Source: Mactra quadrangularis (lineage: Eukaryota > Mollusca > Bivalvia > Venerida > Mactridae). Taken from it: DNA of 64,000 nucleotides. A model generated the notes under the pieces. That model was not told the DNA's origin. It did no database searches and saw only the letters and a list, made by a program, of their open reading frames with translations. Positions within the stretch are counted from its first letter, which is position 1; every line of letters starts with the position of its first letter. Of the stretch, positions 10,517 through 24,400 are shown in pieces. The stretch covers positions 18,354,620-18,418,619 of the forward strand of contig CM046304.1 in NCBI GenBank assembly GCA_025267735.1. The letters are read 5' to 3'. Position numbers and translations under genes: made by a program.

Positions 10517-13500
10517 CTATGGTAATCTTCGAGCAGCTCTAAGCTTAGCCGATCGGCTCCTAGCATTCATATGAATTTCTTCCTGAGATGGTACTATAAC
10601 ATTTTTATACAATCGATCCCATCTACGAGTTACAGCTTTGTCAATCTCTTCAGTAGTGTACACTTTAGACTTGTCCATTAGTCTTTGTTTTTGTATTAAA
10701 GATAGATTAGGTTTTTCGTCCATAAAGATACTATGAAAATGGCGCTTAACAATCCTGTCCTCTAATGAATGAAACGAGATGGCTACACAGATGCCACCTG
10801 GCCTTAGGTACTGATAAGCAATTTCAAGAGCACTATTAAGTTCATTCAGTTCATTATTAACAAAGATACGAATTGCTTGAAATATTTTAGTGGCTGGATG
10901 TGAATATCTTCCTAAACTATCTAGACCGTATGCTCTGAAAAATATAATAATAACTTTCAATAAAAGAGTATAATTATAGCTTTACTGAAAAGATTATATG
11001 GTAAAGTTCTGCAAATAAGACCACTTTTGTTATTTCAAAATCATGCGATTTCTTACAATTGTTAAGACCAAAAAGCTTCATTTTTTAACAAAATAGGTCT
11101 CTATAATAATACCGTTTCGCTTTTAAGACTATCTATTTTGCTGGTCTTAATGGCAGAACTTTACTGTACCATATGAATTTTAATATGTATAAAACTTATT
11201 TGATTTTACAATGTAATCACAGGCTGCAGGCCTTTTTATTATATGCACATATTTGTAGTATATATGTATGCGTATATAATTTTTTTTTGAGGGGAGAGAC
11301 TCTTTTCTCTTTCCATTCAGGGAGAATATGCACTTAGGGATCAAGAAGAACTGGGTTCAAACCCAACCCAGGGGCACTGCTTGAACAAGAAATAAAACTG
11401 TCTTCACTACACTCCACACAAGTGTAATAAGATACCTGCAATGGTGATATTATTATGTTGTGCCAATTTTCGGCTGCACTTAGCAGAGTAAAAGACTCCT
11501 CGGGGAGATTGATAAATAGACACATGTACCAGTAGCCAGATGAGCAGGGGCAATAGCTATAAAGTAAGTTAAAGTGCATAGGCATGAAACTAAGACTATG
11601 AAATGCAATTAATTTTCTTCACTTACTTTATAATTTGAAATAGGGATAATATGATTAAAGTATCTTACACTGAAACCAACTAACAAGCATTAATATGACT
11701 ACATGTAGCCTCATTTTAGATAATATACTGGGCCATCTTCTAAAACCTTTAGTCAGACTATACAAATATAAGTTGTCATGGGGAATCAAGCAAGCAATAA
11801 TATGGGACCATGCACAAATGTAAACAATTAACTATCATTGAGGGGAAGAAACTTACCCTGGACAAACACTTTCTATAATTCCCGCTAACTCTTTAGTTGT
11901 TTGTATTTTACCAAATGCAGATCTTGCTTCGACAATAGAACAAGCAAGTTTCTTATGTCTTTTTTCTTCACCATATTTTTTAAATATTAATGCTAAATCT
12001 GCTTCATCTAAATTATTAACAACATCTGCAGCAGTTGGTTGATCTGGACATCTGAAATATTGTTTTGTAAGGTAGTAAAATTGTACACAATATAACTAAC
12101 AGTCGTCTATGTTTTATTGTATTATAGAATATAGGCATAAGCTTTGATGGGGTAGGAATAAAATCACAAGTGCTTTAATTAGTGGATCTTATGAGTGCCT
12201 ATATATAAATAATGCTGACAAATGATTCAGATTTAACTACTTACAAGGAATTATGAACATCTTAGCTGAATGCAATACACTGCCCTCCAAAAGTTCCTTT
12301 ACAGTACAATTAATTGAATTGCTACCATTTCCAAGTTTGAATTTTGTAATTTCATATCCATAAGAAAAAATGTACTGATTTCAAAAATCTGAGTTAAAAT
12401 CATTCATCAAAAATATGCTTTACATTTCAAAATACATGGTATTCTATTGAGTACAATATAAATTGTAAATGTGTGAAGGAACTTTTAGAGGGCAGTGTAT
12501 ATATATTTGCTTATTTCATCAAACTCAAGGGGAGTAACTCAGGGTTAGGGTTAAATGACATCACATGAGTTTTCCCCCTTGATATGCATTCAAATTTCTT
12601 ACTTAACAGACCTTGTCCTCTTAGAAATCAATTGTAGTACATATGGTAGTGCATAGTTGGAAATTAAGACCCTTACATAATTTAAACCTTATTTTGAAAC
12701 AGTTTGAGTAAACATTTATGTCAGGCAAATGAAATATATAGTTAGTCATCCAAATGGGTGACCTTCTTTAAAAATCTATGCCCAACCCTCAATCAACATA
12801 TATAGAATTTACCTGTCGGCATCCATTCTCATATCAAGTGGACCATCTTTACTTAGACTAAAACCTCTTGGACTCTCATCAAACTGCATGGATGAAGTTC
12901 CAAGATCCATTAATATACCATCAAGGTCTCCTGGTTTTACATTGTTGGCTTCTAGAAGTTTAGGCAATTCAGAAAATCTTCCAAGTAATGGTGTCACATG
13001 ATTTGGTCTACAAATGAACAATATCATACAGTGAAAAATGTTATTCTTATTGATCAATGAACTGTATCTTTTAATTCATAGGCGGTATAGCCAAAATGCT
13101 ATACTAAGGGACACAATTCTGTTCTTTTTTTGTGAGAGAGTTATGTCCCTTAATCTACATCATGATCATTCTCATACCCAGAGGTTATTAAAATTCTCTA
13201 TCTAACTTTAGATCCAGAATTATAACAACCCCTGGGTATGAGAATGCATCATGACATTTTCTTTCAATGCAGGGATGCAGAATTCCTATGCCCAATTCAC
13301 GGCAATTGTCCGTCTCATACATACATGTCTGTGGACAAGTAAATATTTCTATCCCACTCGTCTATGAACAAGTGATATCTTTTAGCTGAAATATAATACA
13401 TTGTACATGTAACATCTATAACAAAACTAATTAAAGTGGATGTCTTAATGCTTTAAAATGAATCTTTTTTGTCAATTATTTATCATTACTTACAGTATGT

Positions 13501-14595
13501 AGTTTATATCATTTAGTTTAGAGAATTGAAAATCTAGGCAAGTGCATTTTGATCCCAAACAAGACGATCTTTAGATTTTCACTTGTCTGTGAACAAGGGG
13601 AAAAAACTTGGAATTCCACACCACTGATATAAAGACACCACAGTTCATACTTCAAGTTCTACAGAGGGAGACAAGGAAAACTTACCTTTGTTTAGCTAAA
13701 TCTACAGCAATCTGATAAGCAACAGGATCTCTATCTAAAGCATATACATGACAATCAGTAATATTGTCTAACAATGATGATGTGTGTCCACCAGCTCCAA
13801 AAGTCATATCTAAATATGTCTGTAAAAATAATGAAATCATGGGCTTAGAGCTAAACAGTCTTAACTAAATATAAAAAAGAGTGAGTTAGGACCATTTTGC
13901 ACTAAGCCTGTGAAATCAAATGTATAGTGCTTTATGTCACATTTTGACATTTTTTTGCAAAGCAAAGTTGCTGGTGGCGCGGATAAGCACTGCTGAGTTG
14001 GACAAAGATAATGTGACTTTGGATTTCCTGCTAACCATGCCATTTTACTGATGTCCATAGCAGGAGTTCTGATCTTTTAAGAATAATCAAACCTATACTC
14101 TCAATTCAAACAAAAAAGGTATTCTGTTAATGACTCAAGAAAAGAATCAACTGAATATACATGTACGTACATCTACAACATTAATCACAGGTGCATGTCA
14201 CAATTTCTCCTTCCTATAGTACATATAGAAAAAAATGCACCCAGCACCTGTCCTGTGTCATTCATCAACAAATAAACAATATTTCTTATGCAAAATGAAA
14301 CCAAAATGTTTTTTACCTTTCCAGAGAATCCAGTACTTGTAAAACATTCAAGTACTTCATTTTTTAATACTGGAATATGAAGATTTTTGGTAACAATTGA
14401 GCCCGAAGGTTCAAGTTTAGTAGAACTTTTTGACTCTGTATTCTTCTGAGATGAGCTATAAAATCTTCTTGCTGGCTTAGTATGGTCACAGTAGCAATAT
14501 TTACATTGTTTGGTTACATGGAAATTCCTAGCTTTGACACTTTGAACACATTTTAGAAGTTTAAATAATGAATTTTTGTTACCGTGGCAACCCAT
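10517..14595 (-). CDS. METTL15: METTL15, mitochondrial 12S rRNA N4-methylcytidine methyltransferase
   Basis: Uses SAM to methylate N4 of a cytidine in the small mitochondrial rRNA; it is the animal relative of bacterial RsmH (MraW). Five coding exons: 14595-14317, 13819-13686, 13007-12813, 12051-11857 and 10934-10517, all GT-AG with matching phases, giving 406 codons. This is close to the length I recall for vertebrate METTL15. Residues 1-60 are rich in Lys/Arg and poor in acids, as in a mitochondrial targeting peptide. The RsmH core starts with [11 protein letters not shown], then SAM loop [11 protein letters not shown] (97-107), [18 protein letters not shown] (171-181), RGFS and PLDMRMD. 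Residues 203-268 hold the helical insert with [17 protein letters not shown]. The C-terminal part has [12 protein letters not shown] and [14 protein letters not shown] (321-334). An acceptor-like CAG lies 23 bases before the ATG, so an intron probably interrupts the 5' UTR. No damage seen. Confidence 0.95.
10999..11166. mobile_element. Mariner-type MITE, copy in METTL15 intron
   Basis: Inverted ends GTAAAGTTCTGCAAATAAGA and TCTTAATGGCAGAACTTTAC are flanked by TA. It shares its inside (TTGTTATTTCAAAATCATGC) with the element at 29537-29705. No transposase is present. Confidence 0.75.
11325..11585 (+). mobile_element. tRNA-derived SINE, family C
   Basis: The head has TGGGTTCAAACCCA (B-box) near 11352 and the body is a reverse match to 9095-9370: GACTCCTCGGGGAGATTGAT and CCAGTAGCCAGATGAGCAGG. 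It lies in the last intron of METTL15. The 83-codon minus-strand frame here is a by-product. Confidence 0.65.
12278..12497. mobile_element. Mariner-type MITE, 220 bp
   Basis: The ends CACTGCCCTCCAAAAGTTCC and GGAACTTTTAGAGGGCAGTG differ at one position and are flanked by TA on both sides, the usual target of Tc1/mariner elements. There is no coding capacity. It lies in METTL15 intron 3. Confidence 0.8.
13158..13254. repeat. Imperfect inverted repeat in METTL15 intron 2
   Basis: The arm at 13158-13190 (CATTCTCATACCCAGAGGTT) pairs with 13221-13254 (AACCCCTGGGTATGAGAATG). It is a probable small foldback element. Confidence 0.6.
13843..13912. repeat. 70-bp dispersed repeat (pair with 17445-17515)
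   Basis: GCTTAGAGCTAAACAGTCTT...ATATAAAAAAGAGT...TTGCACTAAGCC aligns with GTTTAGCGCTAAACAGTTGT...ATATAAGAAAAAAG...TGCGCTAAACC at 17445. Both have weak inverted ends. This copy begins about 24 bases upstream of METTL15 exon 2 (gene sense). Confidence 0.45.
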
Positions 14596-15471
14596 TTTAT
14601 ATCAGGTCTGGTTAAATACTCTGAAAGATAAAAATATGTAAGATATACATTTTTCATGTAATCAACTGACAATAATGTTAACAATCAAATTTATCAACAA
14701 TTTTATAAATGTAAAAACACTGTTGATCCCAGCTTAAGTATGTCTTCAGCTTATTTTTATACAACAAATTACTTATTGGTTCTTTTCATATTTTAATGCG
14801 ACAACAGAGGATTGTTAAAAAGTGGCTTATAAAGTTATAAGAGCCAGAACTACAATATATACATCCATCCCTCCTAGCTCCTTGGTCTTCCCATGAAGGC
14901 TTACATCAGGGAATTAGATACATGTTATCTATGTCTCTGCTTTACATGTCTTGCAAAGGGTTTTGCTTATTGCATCTGATAAAGGATTGAGATTACGATT
15001 GACTATTTGTTTATTCAGTATAAAATGGACAATTTACTAGTTGTACATAGTCTTGATCATGAACCCTACTATAAACAATAAATATATACAGGGTCCAAAG
15101 ACTCTTGAGATGATAGACGACAACGTCAAATCTCAACATTCGTAAATGTTTACACTTAAACTATAAACAACTCAAAGTCAATGATAATAAAAAGATTCTG
15201 TCAAACTCAAACTTTTAGAATTAAAGCATAATCGATACCTTATTAAACAAGACCAGTAAAATCAACGTGAATCAACAACTACATAAAGAAACAAAGCCTT
15301 GATTTTGTGAACTGAAGATGTATCGTCAAAATGCACGTGCGCGTATTTACATCGACACCGGTTCATAAGCGACACCTATCGGCCACTTGCTTCATTGTCA
15401 AAAATAACGAATTTTGACATTTTCCTATCTCATTTGGACATGAGTCACGGACTTAAATCATAATATACAAC
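14596..15471. promoter_or_regulatory. Shared 5' region of METTL15 and the tetraspanin
   Basis: The two start codons are 876 bases apart and diverge. METTL15 has a likely 5' UTR acceptor at about 14619-14620 (minus strand), so its transcription start should lie further right. The only CpG-richer patch is 15325-15390, with GCACGTGCGCGTATTT (an E-box core CACGTG overlapping a TGCGCG word) and ACACCGGTTC. I infer a bidirectional, TATA-less promoter there. No experimental signal can be seen from sequence. Confidence 0.45.
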
Positions 15472-18400
15472 ATGGGTTCATCTGGAAAAGCAGTTTGTTT
15501 TCGCGTTCTTACAGTTGTTTTTGGAATACTCCTATGGGTAAGAAATTTTACTCTTTGCATTATGCTAAAATATGCTGACCAGATCGGCGTTGTTTTCATT
15601 TTAGAAACTTTTCCATAACAAAAGCGAAAGTCAGCCTGTTGCAATTTAATGCGATTTCGCTTCCATATTTATTAGCTATTTATGTTTTCATATGTTATGC
15701 TCCTATGTCATTTTAGCATTTTACCTGTGAGTTAGTCAGATATATAGGCCATTATTGATCTGTATATTCAAATTCCAACTCGGTCACTCAGTCAGTGGCA
15801 CTCACTGGCAGGACTTACACTGTAACTTGTAAGTGACAGAATTCTAGGATTACTCCCTTATTGGGGCTCTATTTAGTTGACAGCTGGCAACAGCAGATTA
15901 CTTTATTTGTATTTTAGTTATCGGGACTTAACATTAATTTTTAAACTAGGTTGTAGCCTAGTTAGGTTGCGCTGTGGACAACTAGCTATAATATGGTTCA
16001 CTTGCCCGAACCAAATGTTTACTAGCAGTAAGTGAGTAACAGGTTACCCCAACCCTAATATAGGATGTCAGGGGCAATCCGAAGACCTTAAATATTGAAC
16101 CCTGAGTTATGCTGAAATAACTATTTGCATAGGTGGATCTAGCGGGGGTCAGGGGGCCCAGACCACCCCTGAAATCCCATCCACAAGTGTATTTTTGTAC
16201 TGTAAACCATTACATCAAGTAGCATGAAGCTATTTTTTTTTGGGCTCCCTTTGTACATCCTTGGGTTTAACGTAGGTCTAATAGTTATGTAGTTTAATTA
16301 TTAATATGAGAAAGTTTTTCTGCAAATAGTAAATAATGTTGTAGAGGTTCAAAAGTTTGAATCTCCCACTAGAAAAAAATGGATTCACCCTTGATTTAGG
16401 TTACATAGATCTTGTCAGTTTCACAGATCTAACCCAAATTGTGTTGACTAGGTGTTAAACCCAAAATAATTAATTTGCCAGATTTTTGTAGAAAAATTCG
16501 GCTTATAGTTTGGCAAAACACGGGTGGGAAAACACGTGTCTGGTGTCATTGACAATTGCGTTAAAGTTTTCAATTTAGCAAATATTTCTGCCATTTATTG
16601 TCAGATCTTTATGAAACTTCATACAATGATAACATACCATGTGATGAACAGAATTAAAAAGTAACTACAACTCTACCTGTCTTTATTATGGATTATTTCC
16701 CTCTGTAATCTTTGTGTTAAAGTTTTTAAATCTGGCTTTAATGTGGTTTCCACATTACATTTCTTGTTTTTATTTCTGTAGCCAGGTGGAAGGCTCCGGG
16801 GTACGAAAGTTAAAATCCTTTCAGTTCATTTCTTCTATTTTGGTTCTTTATTCCATAAAAATATCTCCCTTGATTTTCGTGCCAAACTGTCATGAGAAAT
16901 CAGTTCCCAGCTGGTTGTGGAAGTGTTCACACCAAAGTTAATTGTTGGTTTGAGTTAGTAATATTTTACATTACTTGGGAAAGTTCTCTATTTGGTATTA
17001 TGAGCATTACATTTATTTTGGTAAGTGACTGTGAAATAAATTGAAATAGTGCTCATGAATTGTCATATGTTTTTGCGAACCAGTTTGGCTTATTTAACTC
17101 AAATGAAAATTATGTTTGTCAACAAAATGTGCTATAACTAGGTTTTAAAAGATGTTGTTTAATGAATACTTAAAGCTTCCTCAGCTTAACTTTTTTGGTA
17201 AAATTTTGATTGCCCTATTTACTTTGATTACCTATGATAATTCTGGCCGCTTTGTCAACAACTTAAAACAGACATTTATTCAAGATTACAAGTTAACAGT
17301 TTTCTTCTTATTAACTGTATCAAAACCTAATCTACTACAAATTCATTATTAATTTAGTATATATGTTGTAATAGTAATTTAAGTACATGTATTGTCATAA
17401 TTATGACATTAGATGACCCAGGGCCAGGATGATGCTTTTTGCAGGTTTAGCGCTAAACAGTTGTAACTCTATATAAGAAAAAAGTATGTAACAACTCTTG
17501 TGCGCTAAACCTGGGTTTACAGTTTAAGAGATCGTGGATGTGTGCCACTGTTATAATCTTCCCCATAATTGCCCATATCAAAAGTTATTATTTTAAGATT
17601 TAAAATAAACTTGAGGTATTGATCTTTCTTTACGATATGAATAACTCAGAATCATTTTTCAATTGTTTCTGCACACCTATTGATATTTCTTAGTGTTGGA
17701 AGTAGGACAATACTAGATGAAAAGGTTAATTAAATAAATATAACTGTGATACTGTTATCTATTGTGTTTACTCATATGTGAGGGGGGTCCACAGTTGTAT
17801 GAATTTTACTGGCTTTTTCAAAGTTTTAGGAATTACAAATCACATAATATTATTCAGAAGCAATGGTTTTACACTTTTATTCAAATTCTTAAATACTGAA
17901 CATTAAAAAAATTTTTAGTTTAAATTTTGCTGTACATTCACAATAAATTGACATTGTTTCATAAGAAATATGCCACCACTATAAACAACTATAGAACAAG
18001 GTACTTTTTGTGGAGTTAGCTCATGAAATAATTTCTATGACCATGTTGTCTCCAACTTCTGATTCTAATTTCTAAATTATGAAGGGGCAGGGCAGTTTTT
18101 GGTCACTGACAGAAGTGTGGACCCAGTTATTGCTTAAAAGCTAAATCCAATGGTTAGTAAGTTGAACGATCACCGTGATATGACCTATGTCTTGCGACAG
18201 GGTAAAAACCAGCAAAATGTTTAAATTAAACTGGACCAAAAAGTGAACCAAGATATTGGAATTGAGTTAGGATTCCATTTAAATACATATATATATCAAG
18301 GAATTAGCTTTTGTTAAGTTTTAACATCCAAATTACAGTCCAAAAAAGTGTCTGATCTTTATTGGTTTTTTTAACAAAACTGAGAAAGACTGCTCACTGT

Positions 18401-21400
18401 GACACATACTTTGTCAACATGACTAGATAACGCCTGAAGTTTTACAGCAACTGTTCTGGGAATTCTACCTTAAGAAGTCAGCTTGTGATTTAACTTCAGA
18501 AACTCAGCTCTTTAAAGTTTCATTCTTGATGTTTTATCACCTATCCTGTAAACTTAATCAATCATCATATAATATTCATGATATTAGACTTAAGATATTA
18601 TCATATTACATCTGTGGTATGACTAATTTGTCCCAATTTTTAGATTTATAGATTGGATCATTGTGAAAACTCAGAGTCTTAAGTCATTTCTAAGTATAAT
18701 ACCCACATCTCATTCTCTAAACTAAATCTTATTTCTGTTATACATTTCATGTGGGTTTTGTGATCTCTATTCTTTGTAAAGATAATACAATTATACATAG
18801 CTACTCCACAGCTTAACAACAGATTTTATTTTTGAAGTGCAAAAAATAAAAGTTTTCATTTGTTCAGTTGTTGTAAACAATGCCGAAATTTTGTGCAACT
18901 ACAAAGTGTAGTATAATGTACACTGAATTTGTTTTTTGTCATAAGAACTTCTTAACTCTAGCTGTCTATGAATGTTGGTAAATGCTTACCATATGGCACT
19001 TGTCTTGTAATTAATCATTTCTTGTGTTTTTACACGTTGACAGATCTCCATAGGGTTTGTATTGTAATTTGTATACAATCGTTTGATAATGATCTGCTGT
19101 ACCCAAGGTTGTAAAAGTTGAGGTTACAGGCTCCATGCTGAAAACTCAATTTTGTTCTCAGACTGTATTCTTATGACAGCTGAAAAAATCAAAGGTCCTT
19201 GTATTGGTGATACTCTAAGTCATGTATTTTATATGAATTCAAGATTATCATGAAGCTAGAAACCTGTGGTAAAAAATATACTAACATAGTCATGTTGATA
19301 CTTAAATATTATAGTCACATGCATTTTAATTAAATATAAACATAGCAGTGCATGCTGTACATTATTTCATGATAAAATATACTATAGTACTGTTATATTG
19401 AACATAGCTGAGCAATGTATAAATGGATTGAATAGTAGGGTCTTGGATAGTGCAAACAACTTATGAATGGAGTGACTAGCAGGGTCTTGAATACCTGGTT
19501 GCAATACAGGATACAGGTCTGCTGTAAATGAATATATTTTCATATAGTGGCCTTAACTTTAGCCTTTAAGTATATGTAATGATAATGCAGCATGATCAAT
19601 TGATTGTTATTATATTGATAAACAGTATATTTAATTCTGTAATTCCAACATTTATAAATGTTTCATACAAATATTGTTTTACTCTATTATCTCTTTATAC
19701 ACTTTAAGATAAGCTGGTTATATCTTTAGTTTAGTTTAGGTCCAATTTATTATCAGAACTTAGAAGTATAGAAATTTGTATGAAGTTAATTGTATTCATT
19801 AGTCATGACAGATCTTCATTATTATTTTAAAGTGTTATTGTATGCTTCCAATTGTAGTACTTAGTCGTACTGTGTTTACATGATAATAATAAAAAAAAAC
19901 TAATAATTATAATAATGAATTATTTAATGAGGCTACACTTTTGGATAAAACCAATTTTTCATGTTAAGTGAATAACTCAATGAGTTCATTTAATTATGAG
20001 TGATTTAACTTTTATCATTATATATATGGGATTTATTTAAAAAAAATTAATTCCAAGGTTCTAAAGTTATTATCATTCAATCATACAACCATTGAACAAA
20101 GACAAACTTAGACAATATTAACAAATCATCAGCAGGGGGTGGGGGGGGGGGGGGTTAAAGGGTCTTTACATGATGGCTATAAATAAATCCCTACACTGTT
20201 GATGAGATGTTGCAATCTTGTTCATTATGCTTTTCCTTGCAATCTGTGAACAATTTTATGTGAAATTTACAGTTGTGATATAACAGTTGTGATGTGCAGT
20301 TATTGTGCTTTAATGTGTTGAAAACCTAATAAAATACGCTTTGATTATAGATTATCATAATTGTGAAGCTTGCTTTAGCCTCTAAATATTATAGACACCA
20401 TTATCATTATGTCTGTAGTGTACTTAAGGTACTGATAGGTCTAAATCATAAAAGATATTTTATTTCCTAAGATAAAATCAGTTATTTAGAATTCAGTTGA
20501 TCTTCTTGAAAAAGTAATTACTTCATTTATCAAACAGTGCAAGCATTGAGTTAAAAACTAATTAATAATATACATCAGATAATTGATAACAAATCTGGAT
20601 TTTATATGTTGGGGTTTTCAAACTTCAAAGTTTTGAAGAAGTTATTTAACATTTTAGCTTGACTATTAGAATACTCAATAGAGGACTATCTTTCACAGTG
20701 TTGTTAGTTGACATACAGTCATCATTTGAAATTTCACCTATGTCAGTTAAGCTCTTCAATGTTTCTTTTGTTTACTATCAATCTACTGTTGGTCTGGCCA
20801 TACCTCAGTGGAAGAGTTCATTCTTGATATTGTACCTTAAGATCCTAGATTTGGATCTTCCAGAAAAAGTGCTATGTGAAAGAGTGAGTACTGGCATTGC
20901 AACGAAAAATTGTACATGAATGTAGGTTCAAATGTAATTTGTCGCTGTATAAAGAAGTCAGTTCTAATAAAAAAACAAGCTCTCAGTCAAAGGCATTGTT
21001 CATGGAATGCTCTAGTTTAACCTGCCATCATGTCAAGATGACATCTGATATAATACATACTGCAATAGTTTAGTAGATAATTGTTAATTTTAGTATAACA
21101 TAGTTCATTCATGTATGCATGACATTGAACATTGTGATTTTAATTGATACAGACATAGCTGGAGGGTAAACATGATAAATGTAATTATAACAAGTTGAAT
21201 TACCTCATAGTTGACATCTTGACCTCAGGTCAGTGGTCACTTCACAGGATTTCGGTAGTGGCCAGATATGCTTGTTGAGTAACTGTCCCTAACTATTGAG
21301 TGTATGATCATCCTTTAGATTGAAAAAAGGGATTGGTGTCTATGTGACTCAGTATTTAAAATTATCTCTTAATATAATTTTATGTCATGCTTCTTTCTTG

Positions 21401-24400
21401 TTTCACGCTAGTATTAATCAACACTCATTTACTTGATTATATACATTTGACACCTAGCTCATCTATTGAGGTTACTTCAGTTCACTCTTTTAATTTTCTC
21501 AAGTTGTAACACAATTTATAATGATACATAAATAGTTATGGGCTAAATTATCAACTAGTCCAACTTGAACAATGTTCAAAATGAGTTATTATCGCTTAGT
21601 ACTGGGCTTTGGGCTTGTGACTGCTTCTTAGACATTACCTTTTATGAGCTATTTACAATATGCAAAGTTACTGTTTTCTAAGAATTTGTAGCCTTATTGC
21701 TTTGCCTTTGAATGACTTCTGGAATAACATAATGATGTATGATGAGGGTTGCCCACAAGACTAGTAAGTGCATTGTGTTAAACCCTTAATGAGTTTTTCA
21801 TGGTATGACTTGCCCCACTTTAAGGATTGTCAAAACCTCAGCTCACTGGTCGCAGTTTTAAAGTGTTGTAAATTCATTTATGTATGTAATGTAAATATTG
21901 TGTCATATAATGTTATAGTGTCTGGATAATTGATATGTAATAAAACACTTGTCTGAAATATTGATTTTATGTCAATAAAGATGCATTGTTTTATTTGATT
22001 GATCAATATGACATTCACCTATTTCATCATTATTTGATATATGGTGCAGTCAATCATTCCTTTGTTATACCACTGAATTCCTCAAATCCTATTTACTTGT
22101 AAAAATGCTAATTACAAAATCAGTGGTGACTATTTTGATGGGGGGAGGGGTAAACACAAAATAACACTGAATTGACCAGATAGAGGTAATAATGATGTAT
22201 GATTTTTTTTAAACAGTGAAGTTTTTACAGAATAAAAACTTAAAGGACATATAATATATGCTAAAATGGCAGCTATGACACAGGATTAGTGTGTCAGGAA
22301 AAATCCTGAGTTAAATTATGGATTCTCCTTCATATAGGGAGACTTAGGCTTCTTGCTGAAGTGTAAGCAATACTTCATTTTAAGGAAAAGTATATGGGAA
22401 AGCTGGTTAGATTTATGGCAGTTGATCTTCACACCTTTGTCTATTATCTTATAATAACTGCTGATAAAGACATAAAATAAAAATAAAAATATTTCTATGG
22501 GTGCATTCCCAGACTGTGCTTATCTGTAAAATAAAAACACCAATCTGATCTATGTAATGTACATGTATTTTAAGACAACTGTCTGACATATATATCAGGT
22601 CAAACTGTTTTCCTGCTCACCATTTTTCAATATTAAGTGTGTGAAATTACATAAAATGTCAAATAAATGTCACTTACTGGAGAGATGAGGAAATTTAACT
22701 TATTTATTTTTCTCTCTCAATTTAATTATTTATTCTATACGTTCAACCATATTGTTTCACTTACTGCAGATAGGAGACCTTGTAGCTCTTACTTGTTTTT
22801 CATTTAAAATTTTATACAAGGTTTTAGGCCATGTCAACACAGTTCAGGTTCTATTAGAGCATCCAAAACACCTAACGTAACTGCCCTGGATGGGATTTTA
22901 AGCATACCTTCTTTTGGAAACAAGATTGAAAATTTTGGTGTGCTACCAACTGCACTACAGAACAGGGTGATAGATTTTTGGACAGGGGACTTCATATATC
23001 GGTGCAATATAAACTTTTTGTGTTGATGAGCCATTAAACCCAAACAAACAAACAACAGACATCATTATATTCTTATAAAAATTTTGCTGCCTTCAGCTAT
23101 GAAGGTCAGAACGTAAACATATTTTATGCAGCATTTGAATTTTCAATTTTGACATAAGTTTAACTGATCATTTTTGAAAAACGGCTGCAATATAAAATAT
23201 TGGCTGGGTTTTTAGAATATGCTAACAGCTTTTGAATGTTTGTTTTTACTTGGGCATGTTGGAAATATATTTATGATGTGAGAGCATATGTATATACTTT
23301 TAATCTATATGATGATTATTTTAGATACTTAAGTGTGGTTGATATAAAGTGGTGTAGGCGTTAAAATAAACATCATGAATGTTGATTGAGTTGACTGAAT
23401 CATTACCGAGATTGTTTTAGATTTTGATGCCAAGCTATGTGTCTGTTCAAAAAAGACAAACTGTGAAGAAAATAACAAGATATCTTGTGACAGGCCTATT
23501 TTTTATGCTGGGTTTAATGCCATGTCAAAACTATTAAGATTGTTTTGTAGGGACTTGGGCACCTAACATAGCTTTCCTTGATCCTTTTCTATAGCCAGTA
23601 CTCACCAACCCTTCCACAAGGCTGAAAACGTCTGCTTATACCTTATTATTGGAGAAAATCGACATTAATATTGTAAAATTTTAATGTATGGGTGTAACAG
23701 CCCCAATGGGATTCAAACTCTTTGGGATACTAGATTTAAAACTCCGATGTGCTACCATTTGCACTACAGACATTGAACAATATTGTCTTATTTTCATAAC
23801 AGTGAAACATTGTCACTGATGGATTATACAATACTAGAAATATGGATGATTCATAATGGCATGCATACAATATTGTAATGTAATATAAGGTCAGGGTAAT
23901 TAATGAGTGTAGTAGTGTGCCAGTGTAGCAGTTATCTTGATATCTAGATGCTTATCAGTTGAACTTGGAGACATACTGCCTCTTTTCAATTATATTCCAT
24001 TTTATGGCAGGAATTTGATCTCATTATAAAATTATTTAATTATTAATTGGTACTCTTGTATTTAGTGAGGGATTTTATTTGACTCTAAAATGATATTTTG
24101 ACTTATTTTTAAGAATACGGAAATTTTTACTTGACAGTCAAGTTGATTATCCTGACATTTGGACTGAAAAGGTCAAGTTGACCATATGTTGTACACGTAG
24201 AAGAAATTCTTTTAATTTAATAATTGTCTGGCTCATGAAGTAAAACCTTTGAGCTTCAAGGTTTAAGGCTTTGTAAGTGAACAACATTGCACTGACTTGT
24301 TGACACATAGTGCCAAGGATGCACCTGTCATTGTTCTGGACATACATACTGGTGGACAGTTGCTTTTATGCTTCCTTGTAGCACCATAGGGTAATCAGGG

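Noticed and set aside
13260..13640. Possible larger element with GAATTCC ends in METTL15 intron 2
   Set aside because: Inverted similarity is limited to short words (GAATTCC, GTCTGTGGACAAG / CTTGTTCACAGAC-like) and borders cannot be defined.
10517..14595. Bacterial mraW contamination
   Set aside because: The frame is split in five exons with proper GT-AG introns and carries a mitochondrial-type leader, so it is the nuclear METTL15.
20659..20919. 86-codon frame in tetraspanin intron 1
   Set aside because: Begins and ends without splice signals, shows no family feature and no repeat relation; taken as chance in AT-rich DNA.
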